Source: Aporrectodea caliginosa (taxonomy: Eukaryota; Annelida; Clitellata; Crassiclitellata; Lumbricidae). Taken from it: DNA of 64,000 nt. The stretch spans positions 704,022-768,021 of the forward strand of contig JACEVL010000007.1 in NCBI GenBank assembly GCA_020284085.1, read 5' to 3'. The position numbers and the translations under genes are program-made. The notes beneath the pieces are model-generated. The model searched no databases, was not told where the DNA came from, and saw only the letters and a program-made list of their open reading frames with translations. This document shows, in pieces, positions 31,801-45,443 of the stretch. Position 1 is the first letter of the stretch; each line of letters begins with the position of its first letter.

Positions 31801-34348
31801 TGCAGTTATGTATGATTATCTACGAGCGTACACAGTACATGAATGTATGCGCATTTAGAAGCTAACAAAGGACCATCAAAGCAACTCTCCATCGACCCGC
31901 ATATAATTATTATTTCTATCCAACTCACATACAACTAGACAGACCTTAAGAAGACTGTCTTCCGCCTCTGCACACAGTTCCTCGGCGGCTTCATCATCCT
32001 CATCGTCCTCCTCTTCGTTATTGTTGTTCCTGATCATCCTCAAAGTGCCATCGATCAGCTTCTTCGCTGGACCGAGGCCTTTCGACAGCTGCAGTGCGAA
32101 CGAGTACGATATCTTCATCGTGCTTCTTGTTCTTGGTACCGCGTCCAGGAATTCTCTTTGCTTCAGAACCATTCAAAATTATAATTACATTCACTGGGGG
32201 ATTTGACAGTGACGATTCAAAATACAGTTCTAATCAGGCAGCAGCAGCAGCATATTTACCACAACCATCACCATCATCATCATGGTAATGATAATTTTGA
32301 TAATGATGATGCTGATGGTGCCTACCAAAACCATCAGCGTCATTATCACCAACACCAACGTCATCATCGTTGTCGTCATCACAATTAACTGTTAATAAAT
32401 AGAAACCCATTAGGACCAGGTTTTCCCCTTGACGCTGTTAGCTGTCGATGCTCAGTTATACGTCATGCCTCTTACCTTGATTGCGTCCTCTGGTAAGTCA
32501 TCTGCCGTTACTGCAGTCCAGTAAATATCTCGCACAGTGCTGAAGCCTTCAGTCAACTGTAACGTACAAGAGTGTATGTGAAACCTATGCGGGTTCGGCA
32601 GCTGCAGTATATAGTAATTGTAGTTGGTAGTAGTTGTAATTAAAGATTTATATAGCGCCGCTCAAGCGTCAAAACAAAAGATTCAAAACGAATTACATTC
32701 GCACTCTGCGCTAGCGTACAAGATGTTATACGTCGTTACGAATGAGAATATTACATCAGTTAGCAGAGCAATGCACAGGAAACAGGAAGAGTCACCAGTG
32801 ACGGTTTCACGCACTCACGTGCAGTCAGTATCTTGCAAAATCGCTCAGTTATTCTTTTTGCTAATTATTCTAAATAAATTAAATAATTAGTATAATAAGA
32901 AATCAATTATTCACCAACCGGTTTCGCATATGCCTTTATCAGTGGTTCGATCAACGGTGTGACATGTTTCGACAGCAATCGGCCCAGAGTCTTATTTGTC
33001 GCAGCTGCAAATAATCCAGATAAAATTGTAATTGTTATTGTAATAATTAGTAACTTCTATTGCGCCTTAAATTTATTTATTTATCTATTCGACGAACTAT
33101 GTGCACCAAAGTGTGGTTAGCAGTTGGTCTTTCAATGAGGGATATTCTTACAGACTTACTTACTTATTCATTCATTTCATTCATTCATTTCAGATATTTA
33201 TATAGCGCCCCTTCAAGATTTCTACTCAGAGGCGCTCCCGACCACAGCGCGGACACTGAATCGGAGTTTCACGCCGAAGCGCATGAGCAATTGCGCAGAG
33301 TGAAGGACTTGCCCAGGGTCCCTACGCGGCGGCTTGAGGTGGATTCGAACCTGCAACCCCCGGCTGCAAGGCACCGAACATACCCTTACACCACCGCGCC
33401 CCACACTTATCTACTGTGTCTGATGCACAAGGCATCAATCGATGGCACAACAAAACCAATTTGGTCAATATCTAGATTCCAGAAGATCAGTCCGTGAGAC
33501 TTTGGGTCGGCTTCATGTATGTATCGCATCATTTATATGGCTCCTGTTTGTAGTCACCATTTGATAGTTTCTATTTAACGACGCTGTGTCATAAAGTTGA
33601 TGATTAGCGCCGCCCTCCTCCTTTATCCAGGCTATGGACTGGCACTAACGGAGTACGGGCAGTGGCGGAGTTAGTAGCTTCCAGTGCTTTACGACATATT
33701 ACTGTGGCTGCTGGGGCCTGTTCTCTGCCGTCTGTGCCTCCACCGATATAACGCAGTCGATGTACTCGTGTTATTACTGAGTTCAATAGGGGACTTCACG
33801 TTAAGTAGAAATCTTGAAACGCCCTTTAACTTTTCCTGGAATTTGAATTCAAGTCCAGGTACTTTGGCACACTAACCACTAGAATAGCCTAACTCGCACT
33901 CCACAACTACATATGGCTAAAGTACATGAATATCAATTCGTGATACTATTCTTAAACATCTTAGTCTATGTGTGTGTATGCGTGTGTATGTATGTATGTA
34001 TGTATTGTATATACACATGTATGTGTGAGCATATGCGTGTGTATTAGATGTCTGCGGGTAGAGCATTTTTGCTACCCGACCCGTACCCGTAACACAGACC
34101 TGTTACCCGTACCCGTACCCGACCCGTACTCAAAATTACTACCCGACCCTACCCGTACCCGCGGGTATACCCGTACCCGTACAGTACCCGTCACGTCATT
34201 AGCACGCCTTCCCATAATAACATCCTGTTCCTGCCAGGCCATTATAGGCTTACAGCTCAGAATGGCATGTAGCAATAACAATAAATAGGCTGATGATGAC
34301 GATGATGGTGGTGGTGGTGGTGGTAGTACTACTACTAGTAGTAGTAGT

Positions 34349-34426
<78 letters not shown>

Positions 34427-37400
34427 CTAGTAGCCTAGTAGAAGTAGTAGTAGTTGTTGATTACCTATTGCTAAAGAAAATGATTGTTTAGCCTAATACA
34501 CCTGGCAGTACCAGACCGAGAGGTACCGAGTTCGAGCCCCCGTTGGGCGGATATGTTTGTAGGCTGCTATTAGCGCCGTTGTATTGCAAGCTGTCTGTTC
34601 TGTTAGTAGTTAAGATTTAAATTGCATAACATGTAAATGTACAGCGCAGTGCGTTTGTCAGGCGCTTATTAAAGAAAAGATATTATAATTATTATTATAA
34701 TAATAGTCAGTCAATTCATGGAACCTGTTTACATGCAACTATTGTGCTGTCTCAAATGTATTCTAAATTTAATCTTCGTGGCCTAGACTATATGCTGTCA
34801 CCTAGAACACGAAGTAACCGTTAATAGTACGTTGGTCAGGCCCATTACGTTCTCTATTTTATGTAACGGTGACATTACCCCAAAACTTCACGTGGGTACG
34901 GGTAAAACCGGGTATACCCGTACCCGTGACGACCCTACTCGTACCCGACCCGACCCGTGAAATGTGTACCCGACCCGTACCCGATCCGCGGGTACGGGTA
35001 TGTAAGTACGGGTAAATACGCGGGTACGGGTATACAAATGCAGTGTGTATATGTGTATATATGCAAGTGTGTATAAGCATGTGTGGGCATAAGCATGTGT
35101 GTGTATATGCATGTATGTGTGTGTATTGTTGCGAGTGGCATTCCGCATCATCATCGTCACACGTGCACTTGCTAACCTTAGTTAAGGCGTACCTCGTTTT
35201 ACTGTGAATATAGGATGGTCTCGTCTGTATAAATAGAGAGGCTTTGCTGTGTATTGGGAGACCGGTTTAGTTAAGTAAGGTGTTTGCTGTGTGTTACGTT
35301 GAGTACCTTTCCCTAGGCCTTTGTTAAGAGTGCACCCTACGTGGTCGCTACTCGTTGATGCCTTTGTGTGAGAGTGTACCCTCCGTGGTCGCAACGCGCT
35401 ACTCGTTGATGTCTTTGTCTGAGAGTGTACCCTCCGTGGTCGCTACTCGTTGATGTTAATGCCGGTTCTCGAGTTGTTCTTCCTTGGTGAAGCTTTTTGT
35501 ACCGACGTCTTCTCGAGGAGTCTGCCTTTGGTCGTGCTTGTCTTGAATGTGTGTGTACTGTATGTGTTCATAGTGTAAATATAAGAGTTTTATTCAATAT
35601 TGAGAAAGTCTTCTGTTTTCCTTGTGATTTATCCGCTTATCATACTTTGAGCGCCTCTGAGTAGGTTCCTTGAAAGGGCGCTATATAAATGCTCGAAATG
35701 AATGAATGAATGAATCCTAACATCACATTTCACCCTTAGACCACAAGCTAACAATATGTTATCCCGTACTTTTAATTTTGTCGAGGATTTTGTTGTGGAC
35801 TTTCGTGATTGGCGTCAGACCTCGTCTTAGAACTGGTTCGATTTTGTCAAGCAGCAGCTGAACGCCTTCGACGATCTTCGGCCAGGTTACATGGAGGACG
35901 CTCTGAATCACTTTCTTTATCATACCAACCGTCTATAGAAGAAACACACAAACCATTGATTATTAATAAACATCGAAATGTCTTTTGGCTACGGCATGTA
36001 ATCCAGAGAGACAAAGAGACCGAGGGAGAGATACATACAGGTATATAGACAGGCAAAAATGCATAACATGCAAAGACCTCTCGCAGGAGGGTGCCTCTTT
36101 TGTTTGCCCTGTCCCGGGAAATATTGGGAAGCCATGTGATGTGTTCCAGTATCGAGTCAACCGGGTAGGCCAATGTTGCATCTCCTGTCCGTGGGGATAT
36201 GCAGATGCTCGGCCAAGTTAAGTCCATCATGCCTTCTCCTGAGCAAGGCCATTTTGACTTTAAGTAGTCTTCCATTGCATTCGACTCTGCCCAGCATAAT
36301 TTTCAACCTACTTTAAGGTGAATATATTTAGATCAGTATTCATATACGTATGCATGCCTTCATGTATGTATATATATATATGTGCACATGCATAGATACA
36401 TACAGACATACATTATGTACATTCATGCATGCATGCATATACATCTATACTATAAGTCTAAGTCTGTTTAGGTTGTCCTTCCGTTTTTTGGTTTGTATGT
36501 ATGTATGTTTGTTTGTCTGTAGTCTAAAGGCTCCGAACGGGAACGCTTTAGCGATTTGAATAATGTTGCAAAACATTACGGTCATGTGTTACAGGTAAGC
36601 GCGACTATTTTCAGCTCGCAATATAAATTAAACGCTGATATATGGACATTTTAAACTTCGAAATGATGAGGTAGGCCCTACAGTAATACCAATCACGGGA
36701 ACATTAAATTGCATATTTTTAGCCTCGCAGCACGTGACGTAAGAGAAACTTACGTAGGGTAAATATGCAAATCAGGCGCTTTCGTTAAAAGACGCGGGTC
36801 GCTCCGAAAAATTAGAATCGCAATAACGGCCGAGCTTCGTCTATTATTATATTTCGCCCAGGAAACAAATAATAATAGGACTATATAAGGTAGAGATAAC
36901 CCGTGCGGTACTATTTTCAACTCATTAGTGCCAAACGAGTCACAGGTAATTAAATTCAAATACACGAGGCAAAACTAATTTCACCTCTAAATATCGTTCA
37001 GATAATTATGTGGACATTTAAAATATTTGAAGCCCTCCAGCTTAGCCTATATAGTATGTAAGTAAGTAGCCTTTATTTGCAGCCGTTAAAAAATTACGCA
37101 TGGCGAAAACCCGGGCAAAGCCGGGGAAAAATGCTAGTACATTATAATATACATAGGTACTTACATACATACAAACATGCGTACATGCATGCATGTACAT
37201 ACATGGATACATATATACAATGTACATACGTAATACAACCACGCATCCATATATAACTACATCAAAGGCCTACAAACGTGCATTTAGTTGTACCTATATA
37301 ATAATGTGCATAAAGCTTAGAAGTGCACACACGATCGTATACGACATGCACCAATGGCGCTAAGCATTGGATCGTTTAGACATGCTCAAGGTTCTTATGC

Positions 37401-40400
37401 AGTATAACCGCCTCGGCTGAGGCTTTTAGCTGCAATTTCTGCGAGGGACAGACAGACAGAGAGAGACACACACAGAAGAGACAGACAAAGGGAGGGAGAC
37501 AGAGTGACAGAGAGAGACAGAATGACACAGAGGGAGACCGAGAGATACAGAAAGACACACAGGCAGACATACATCGAAAGTACGTCAGAAGGTACATGCA
37601 AACATACATAATACACAATTACACATACAACGGTGCGTACACTGTAGGCTACATGTGCAACTAAGCATGCTTAACCCTTTAAAGGGCTTAAGCGCCCAGT
37701 ATACTTCTAAGAAATGTAAATACACAGTGAACACAAGGAAAGCATCCTGAAGACAGAAACCGTGTTTTTATAAAAATGTCTGAATTTTTTTGTGGCAAAA
37801 ATATGGCCTCTGCTCGTAAGCAGTCAAATGTGCGCAACCAAACATTTCTGCTGTTCTCATACAACAGGGTTGTCACAATAGAAGAAAGGATAAAAATTAA
37901 ACACAGCACCGTGTGTCAAGGAATCAAGGTCACTTTTGCCAGTAAAATTTACAGTTTCTTAGATTTACAGTTCCCAGAGTGACCTGTGCTCTACTTGTGA
38001 AAGTTGGTAAAACAAGGTGTAATGGGGCCTACAAAGAGAAACCCCAAGAGAAGCTGCACTTTATTCTGGAGTGGTTGTTGTTCTCTCTATTGCTGCAGAG
38101 TCGAAAATGTTGAAATGCTGACATGCATTCCGGCATATGCTGACCAACTGACATCAGTCGAATTTCATTCGGCACATCAATTGGTTTCTGTGGGAGTAAT
38201 GTGTTATGCCTTATGTTTTCGACTGTGTGTAATATGTGATATCCCACAGTCACCAGTGACTATAGTTTTAGATATGAAATTTGAAGGATACTCTACCCTG
38301 CACATAACTGGTGAATAAAAACGAATTAAATATGTGGTAGTAATATTTTCTCTGCCCATTACGGGTGTCTATATGTTGGTGGCCATTATGTTGCCACTGC
38401 CATTTAAAAGGTTAACCGACTCTATGAACTCAGTCTTACCGTGTACCAGATGGGAATAAGGACTCGACTGGCTATGATCGAAGCAAAGGAACCGAAAGGT
38501 GCGAATGGAATCGACAGGTAGCTTTTGATCTGATCCAGGACGATGTCTTGCACTGGAGGCAGACAGCTCATCATCAGCATCTCCAACAACATCTGTATAA
38601 AGTCAATATGGCGCTACGTATAAAATCAATAGGCCATTACGCAAAAATTGGTCCGAAATAGTACTTTGCATAAATTTGACAGAGCTAAAAGACAATACAA
38701 CTGTATTTGATATTGTCTTCCTTTCGAAGCTTAGAAGTGTAGGCCTACACACTAGACTGGACTCGAGACTGCAATCTCTGCGAATAGAGAGAGCGAGAGA
38801 GACAGACAGACAGAGAGAGACAGACAGACAGACAGAGACAGACAGAGACAGAGGCAGAGATAAAACTAGGCAGAGATAAAACTAGAGAGAGACCGAGAGA
38901 GACAGAAAGACAGACAGACATGTAGACAGACAGACATAGAAAGTACTTAAGAGACTGCGATATAATTGCTATTTAAGATGTATGTACACCAGAGTGCGGT
39001 CTGGCAGCTGGTATAATAAAGAATGTACTTACTTACTTACTTATAGATATATATATATATAGAGATACAAAGAAAGAGATAGACAGAGAAAGACAGAGTG
39101 AGAAAGAGAGACAGAGAGAGACATATTAAAGCAGACGATCTTCTGTAACAAGCTGACCTCGTCCTCCGTTCCCTGGTCCTTCCAACCCGTCAGAGCTTCG
39201 ACCTTATCTGGAATTTTCTTGCAGGCCCTTTCGAAGGCCATTCCCAGCACCGTATCCGTATTTCGAGCTGGAAAGACATACGAAGCACATTCCATATTCC
39301 AGTCAATCCAGAACAGAATGCTCTTCATTCTGAGAAGGTAGTTACTAATCATATGAAATTAATTTCTATTCATTTGAGTCAACCTTATGGGGATATAGCG
39401 GGTATCAAACCCGCGTTCTTCTGAACTTCGTGCCAGCATATTATTTTCATTCAAACATCTCCCTCCCCAAATGACAAATGACTTAATGCACTGGATCTTT
39501 ATTCGTACACAAGACCAAATGATTGGCATCAGGAACTGATAATGATGATGATGATGATTTTGAATAAGGCAGTTAGGAAATGGAATACAGTTACTGACGT
39601 TTGGACCTCCGAACGCATGTCTGGAGGAAGTAGATCCACTCATTGCGATCGAGCAGTTCTTCGTCTGTGCTGACCGGTGGTTCCTTCTTACGACGACCAA
39701 ATCGCTACAGCAGATGGAAAATGACAGATGTGAATCTTCGTTAGGTTATTCGAAGATGAAGATGACGAAAATGAAGAGAAGGAGGAGGAGGAAGAAGAAG
39801 AAGAACAAGAACAACAGGAACAAGAAGAACAAGAACAAGAAGAACAAGAACTGGAAGAAGAACGAAAAGAAGAAAAAGAAACAAGAAGAAGAGAAGTAGT
39901 TGAACGAGTTGAAGACGATTACTCTGATCATCACTGACACATTCAACTTCATGTACTTCCTATTCTCTTTGTTTCTTTCTCTTCCTCCTGTTAGTTTAGA
40001 TGGTGAGGATGAGGAAGAAGGGAGGAAGCGGAGGAGGAATAAGGTGATGATGAGGATTAAGATGAGGAGGAGGAAGAGGAGGAGGACGTAAAAGAGAAGA
40101 AGGTTGTAGAATAAAATGTTGAGGAGTGGAATTGGAAAATAAGGACGATAAGGAAACCTACACTCTACATAGTAATGGGATGTTAGCTTTACGTACCTTC
40201 TTGCCATTCTTGCACATTCTGAAGACATACTTTGTTCTCTGCGGATGAAACAGCGCCCAGCTGTCATCCGGAAACTTAACCATGCCATCGAGTTGGCCTG
40301 GTTCGACATCTGCAACCGTTCAACCCAAAAATAAAATAAAATAATTTCTATTATCACGGTATTGGTTTATAAATCAAAATCAAGAAGCAATCAGTTAGTT

Positions 40401-43400
40401 AGTTAATAAGCAAGTTAGTAAGTAAGCAAGTAGCTCTTCTACCTTCTCTCTCTAGTCTCTATGGCAACCAAACTCGGATCTTCCCTTTACATCTATAGAC
40501 ATCTATAGACAACCTCTGTGAACGAAAGCAGTGCTCCCGAATAAGCTGGTGCCCTCCGCCTAGCACTATGTCAGCGCTTTAGAAATTTGGATTGCACGAT
40601 TGCGGTGAAAAGAATTAACGGCGGCAGGTGTTCAGTTGCTTTATATTTCCTTTCCTAGCCACAATAATTATCTGGCTTCTGGTTTTCATAAACGTTTTGA
40701 TTTTTGGCCAAACTTATTCAATGAATTACGGCATTTGACCACGGCTTCACTTGAAGCACTATCCATTGATGCCTAAACTGTAACAGTCATTATATTTAAT
40801 AAGATTGGTTTGACCTGGATGGGATTAGGATTAGACTAGACTAGACTTGGCTAGATTAGATAAGATTAGACAAGGTTATACTAGTGATTACGGTACATTA
40901 AATTATTATTATATGCTCGATCAGAGATCAGATTAGGTTGGATTAAATCAGATTAAAATCCTTTGGAACCAGACACGACATCAAAGTTGATATCATTTTT
41001 ATTATTATTATTATTATTGTTGTTGTTGTTGTTGTTGCTGCTGTTGTTGTTGCTGTTGCTGCTGCTGCTGTTGCTGCTGCTGTTGCTGCTGCTGCTGTTG
41101 TTGTTGCTGTTACTATTACTGCTATTGCTACTATTGCTACTCTTGCGACTATTACTACTATTACTACTATTACTGCTATTGCTATTATTACTATTATTAC
41201 TATTATTACTATTATTATCAAAAATTTCAGCCCTGAGTAACCTAGAGTTAAACCCTGTCCACAAGAGAAGCAATTAAAATACCGACCGAGTCCCTTTGCT
41301 ATTGGTTCAATGAGGTCACGAAACGGTTTGGCGATGTTCTTCGTAAGGACTTTGTAACCGGCTGGGCGGATTTTGGTCTTTGGCTTCTTGTTTTTTTCAA
41401 ACGCCTGAAAGAGAAATTAAATGGCTAAGACGTCATAGTCATGGCTACCCAAGGGATAAGGGACTGGTCCAGTGATGGGCAAAAGTTAACTAAAAAGTTG
41501 CAAACTTTTAGTTTAACTAAAAACTTTAGTTAAGGCAGAAGTTTAATTTTTTTAAATTAGTATAGTTAAAACCAAAGTTTAACTAATATTTTTTAGTTAT
41601 TAACTAAAACGTTTAACTAATAATACTAATTGTTTTAGTTATTAGCTAGAAAGTTTAAGTTAAAAAATCAGCAACTATCTTCCGCAATGATTGTCATGAG
41701 AACTGGTTTTAATACTCAAGTCAAGTGATGCATTGAGAAAGACGTCGTGGAATCACATATCGAAATAGCCTTCCGTCATCGTCGCATTCACAATCGTCAT
41801 CATTATCCTCATCATCGTCATTTTCGTCATCGTGGCAGTCGCAGATTCCGTAAAGACAGCGACAGAGACAGAGATAGACAGAGACAGAGAGATAGAGATA
41901 TGGGGGCAGAGAGCCAGAGACTGAGAAAGAGAGGGAGAAATGGACGGAGTAAGAGAGACAGAGACAGAAAGAGACATAGACAGCTACAGAGAGACGCATA
42001 CCCCTCGATTGGCGTAGAATTCGATTCCGTAGTCGTTCCTTTCGACGCAGTAGACCTTCTTCCAGCTCCTCATCGCTCCTGGTCCCTCACCCACCCGAAC
42101 ATCAACGTAACCAGCCAACAGATCCGTCCGAACAACCGAATCAAACTGTCGACAACGAAATCACACCAAACCCTCATCATCTTCTATGTATGTGCTATAA
42201 ATTTATTGTCATAGTTAACTGTTAAGAATTACTATGTTATATCCCTCAGGCTACCATGTATGCATGTACTGTATGTGTCTATGATTTTGTTTGTTCACAT
42301 ATCATAAAATGTAATATAGCATTGATTCAGCATTCATTTGTGCACAGAATGGTAATTTAGTTGTACAGCGGGTCTGCATGGCTTCATTTTTTGAACCGAT
42401 AATTAGCGATATTTTATATTATTTCGTACATTTTTTTACTTTTTGGACAAAATAAATTAGATTATGTGTGTTTTCAAACTGATCTATGTCACATACATCC
42501 CTACAAATGTTTATATACGTGTAAATATACATCCCACATATATATCCATACATATATAATTTATATAGCGGAGAGATTGAGGTGTATTCAGTCATTTTCA
42601 CACAGATTCTGCGTATTATTAATTTTGTGCTCCGGTTTTCAAAGACAAACATGTAAGTATGCAAATGAAGCCCTACACGCTCTAAAGAATGGTATATTTG
42701 TTTCTCTTCTGGGAAGAAAAGTGAATACGTGACTGACAAAAAACTTGTGGGAGTCCTTCCATTCAGCCATTTGTCAATTGTATTATTATTTATTTTGATC
42801 ACTTCCGGAAAGACAAACATTTGAGTATGTAAATGAAGCCCTACATTCCCTCTAAAGAATGGTATATTTGTTTCTCTTATAGGAAGAATTTAAGCTAGAT
42901 CGAAAAAGTAGGGGGTGGTATCCAACCCAATGTCGGGTATATCGGGTATGCTTTTGAATGGCGTGGGCTACCACCATGATGTTTACCTTAAAATGTTGCG
43001 CCAATGAATCTGCTACAGCTACCTAAATTGCAAAAATTATATTCCATATGAAAACAAATTTATGCATAAAAACGTTCGCGGGGTGGCAACCACCCCCCCC
43101 TTAGTAGCCTGAGGGATATCTCATACTGTGTTTCAACTGTTCTGCCAAAACTTTGCCTTTGTTACAGTTGGCCCATTAGCCGTACCTAGGTTCTTTAGGG
43201 TCGTATTCCTTTTGATCCCTTTGTTGATTGTCTGTTTTTTTCTCTTCTGTGCTTGCTTTTCGTTGTTTTATACTTGGTTTCAATAAAATTTATGGTTATG
43301 CATCTATGTGTGTATGTTTGCATGTGTATATATATGCATGTAGGTGGTAAAAACTATGCATTAAATGGAGGTCAGATCACGTCTGACCCGGACTAACTGC

Positions 43401-45410
43401 CGAACCTTGAACAACGCATGATGCGGCCATCGAGACTAATCCATGAAATTTAGCGATGTGCTTCCGGTCCTGACAATAGTTAAAAAGCCAATTATATATT
43501 TGGTCCGGGATGTCAAGCGCCCCAAGCTTTTGCAACAATGAATGATGGCGGATAGTGTCAAAGGCTTTGGGGATGTGGTGTGGCTTGAGATGGGTTTCGG
43601 TGACTATTGCTATGTCGACGGTGTAGCCTGTTAGTTCTGCATGCAACTGGTCCAGAGCGTGCTCTTTTGCCAGCGGCTTGGCATTGATTATGCAGAGTCC
43701 TGGTGGATGGTTGCTGGCGCTGAGCACTTGAGGGGAACATTTTTGGGTTGTGTTTGTTGAACCTGTGATGCGAACAGCGGGTCTTGTATGGCTTTATTTT
43801 TTGGGTCGTAGCGCAGAGAGATTTTCTTCGTTGTACGACGCCGGTTGTTCTTCGTTTCCGGCTATCTCCCCTTACTCACCTGAAGCGAAGTAGTTTAAGC
43901 AGAGAGAGTGTGGTGTATACCTCTGCGGTAAAGGCGGTGTGCAAAGTCTGCCGGCCACTCCTACGTGCCGCGAACAATTGGCTTCGGCTGTAGTGTATGT
44001 AACTGCCATGTCACAGAAAATCATTAAACCGGAACGAAAACAAACAAACCCAAGACTTCGCTAATGTCTAGCAATATTTACCATGATAATCCAATGTCGT
44101 ATGTATGCAGTAGGCAGATAGCAAGTATTTTTTTAAAGCTTCGGCTCGCACAACGGTTGCAAACCACGAAAAACAAGAGACACGAAATTCGTTGGGCACA
44201 CTCCAATTAGAAGCTTAAAGTCTAAGTTTAAAAGTCGAGACTTTTAGACGGACTTACCTCTCTGTAGGTAAGCTTCAAGTTGTCTGGTTCTTTCTTCTCC
44301 GCTGCTTCTCTGGCTCTTTCGTAAATTGCCCACGCGGCGTTGAGGGAATATGATATTCCGAACTTCTTTGCAGTTTCCTCTGCGGTTTCTATGCAATAAT
44401 ACAACGGAAAACCCTGGCTAGTTCACAAGTAGTTATTCCTCTTTATATCCAAGTTGTGCTGCATTGTATTTCCTAATTTATATTGCGCATTTGCCAGAAC
44501 GAGCGACTCAGTTAGTAATCTGCCTAATGGTTCATTGCAGACGATGACACATTTGTAGCAAATGAAATTCTGTACCATTTGTAAGATAATAACCACATTA
44601 AATTCCCACATTTGCAATTCAATTAAATTTATTTTTCCCAGAAAAAAATGAATAACATGAAACAACAGTATTAAAATCAAATTTCACACACACAGTGTAG
44701 ATGATTAGAAGAGTTTATCTATGAGAGATGGTATGAGGGAGCAAAGGGTACACCCGAGAAGACAAGTACCGCTGAATTGGAGTTAGTATCGAAAGAGCGA
44801 CATAACGAAAGAGCGACGTAACAAAAGAGCGACAAATGGGACAGCAGTTTAAAAAGAGCGACAGAAATATTGCTGATTTGAAAGAGCGACGTAACGAAAG
44901 AGCGGCATAACAAACGAGTGTGTCGAATTGGTTATTATCGAAGTCTGGTTTCTTGGGAATATACTAGGGGGTCGTGAATTCGTAGCCAGAAATTATTTGC
45001 TATTCAAATAATTGTTTATCAAAGAGTTACTTGAATTTGTTCATATATGTAAGAGCTGGTGAGAAGAGAGTATGTTTGTGTTTATTTAGAGGTTCGTTAT
45101 GAACAACTTCTAAGGACTATAATAGGTGCGAATTCCAGCCATTGTACTTATATTTTGATGTACATCGGGGTTCCGTACTCTGATGTTAACTTCAAAGGGA
45201 CGCGGATGTCGGGGTGAATAGGCGTGCGAGTGAAATGAGGCAGGGGCTCAGTTTCTGATAATTGCGCGAACTGCATGATCATTGATCAGTGCAATGTTAT
45301 GAGATTATCAGTTTTGCGAAAGATCTTGACCACTGAAGGTGAGCAAGTGTGTGGTTCTAGATAGATTTTTGGATAAACAAGCATTAAAAATAATGGACGG
45401 CAACAACAGC

Positions 45411-45443
<33 letters not shown>

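Larger units (their letters stand above)
34068..35045. mobile_element. Putative DNA element bounded by inverted (TACCCG)n clusters
   Basis: The plus strand has a TACCCG/GACCCG cluster at 34068-34195. A longer one at 34888-35040 has the complementary CGGGTA orientation dominating its right part. The interior holds an (AGT)n tract (34300-34445) and a truncated S2 SINE (34503-34700). Copies A and C lack all of this in intron 9. Exact ends and target duplication are not resolved. Confidence 0.45.

Noticed and set aside
37776..38318. Two adjacent frames as a host gene
   Set aside because: They lie wholly inside the TTAA-flanked element, which is absent from copies A and C. No recognisable domain.
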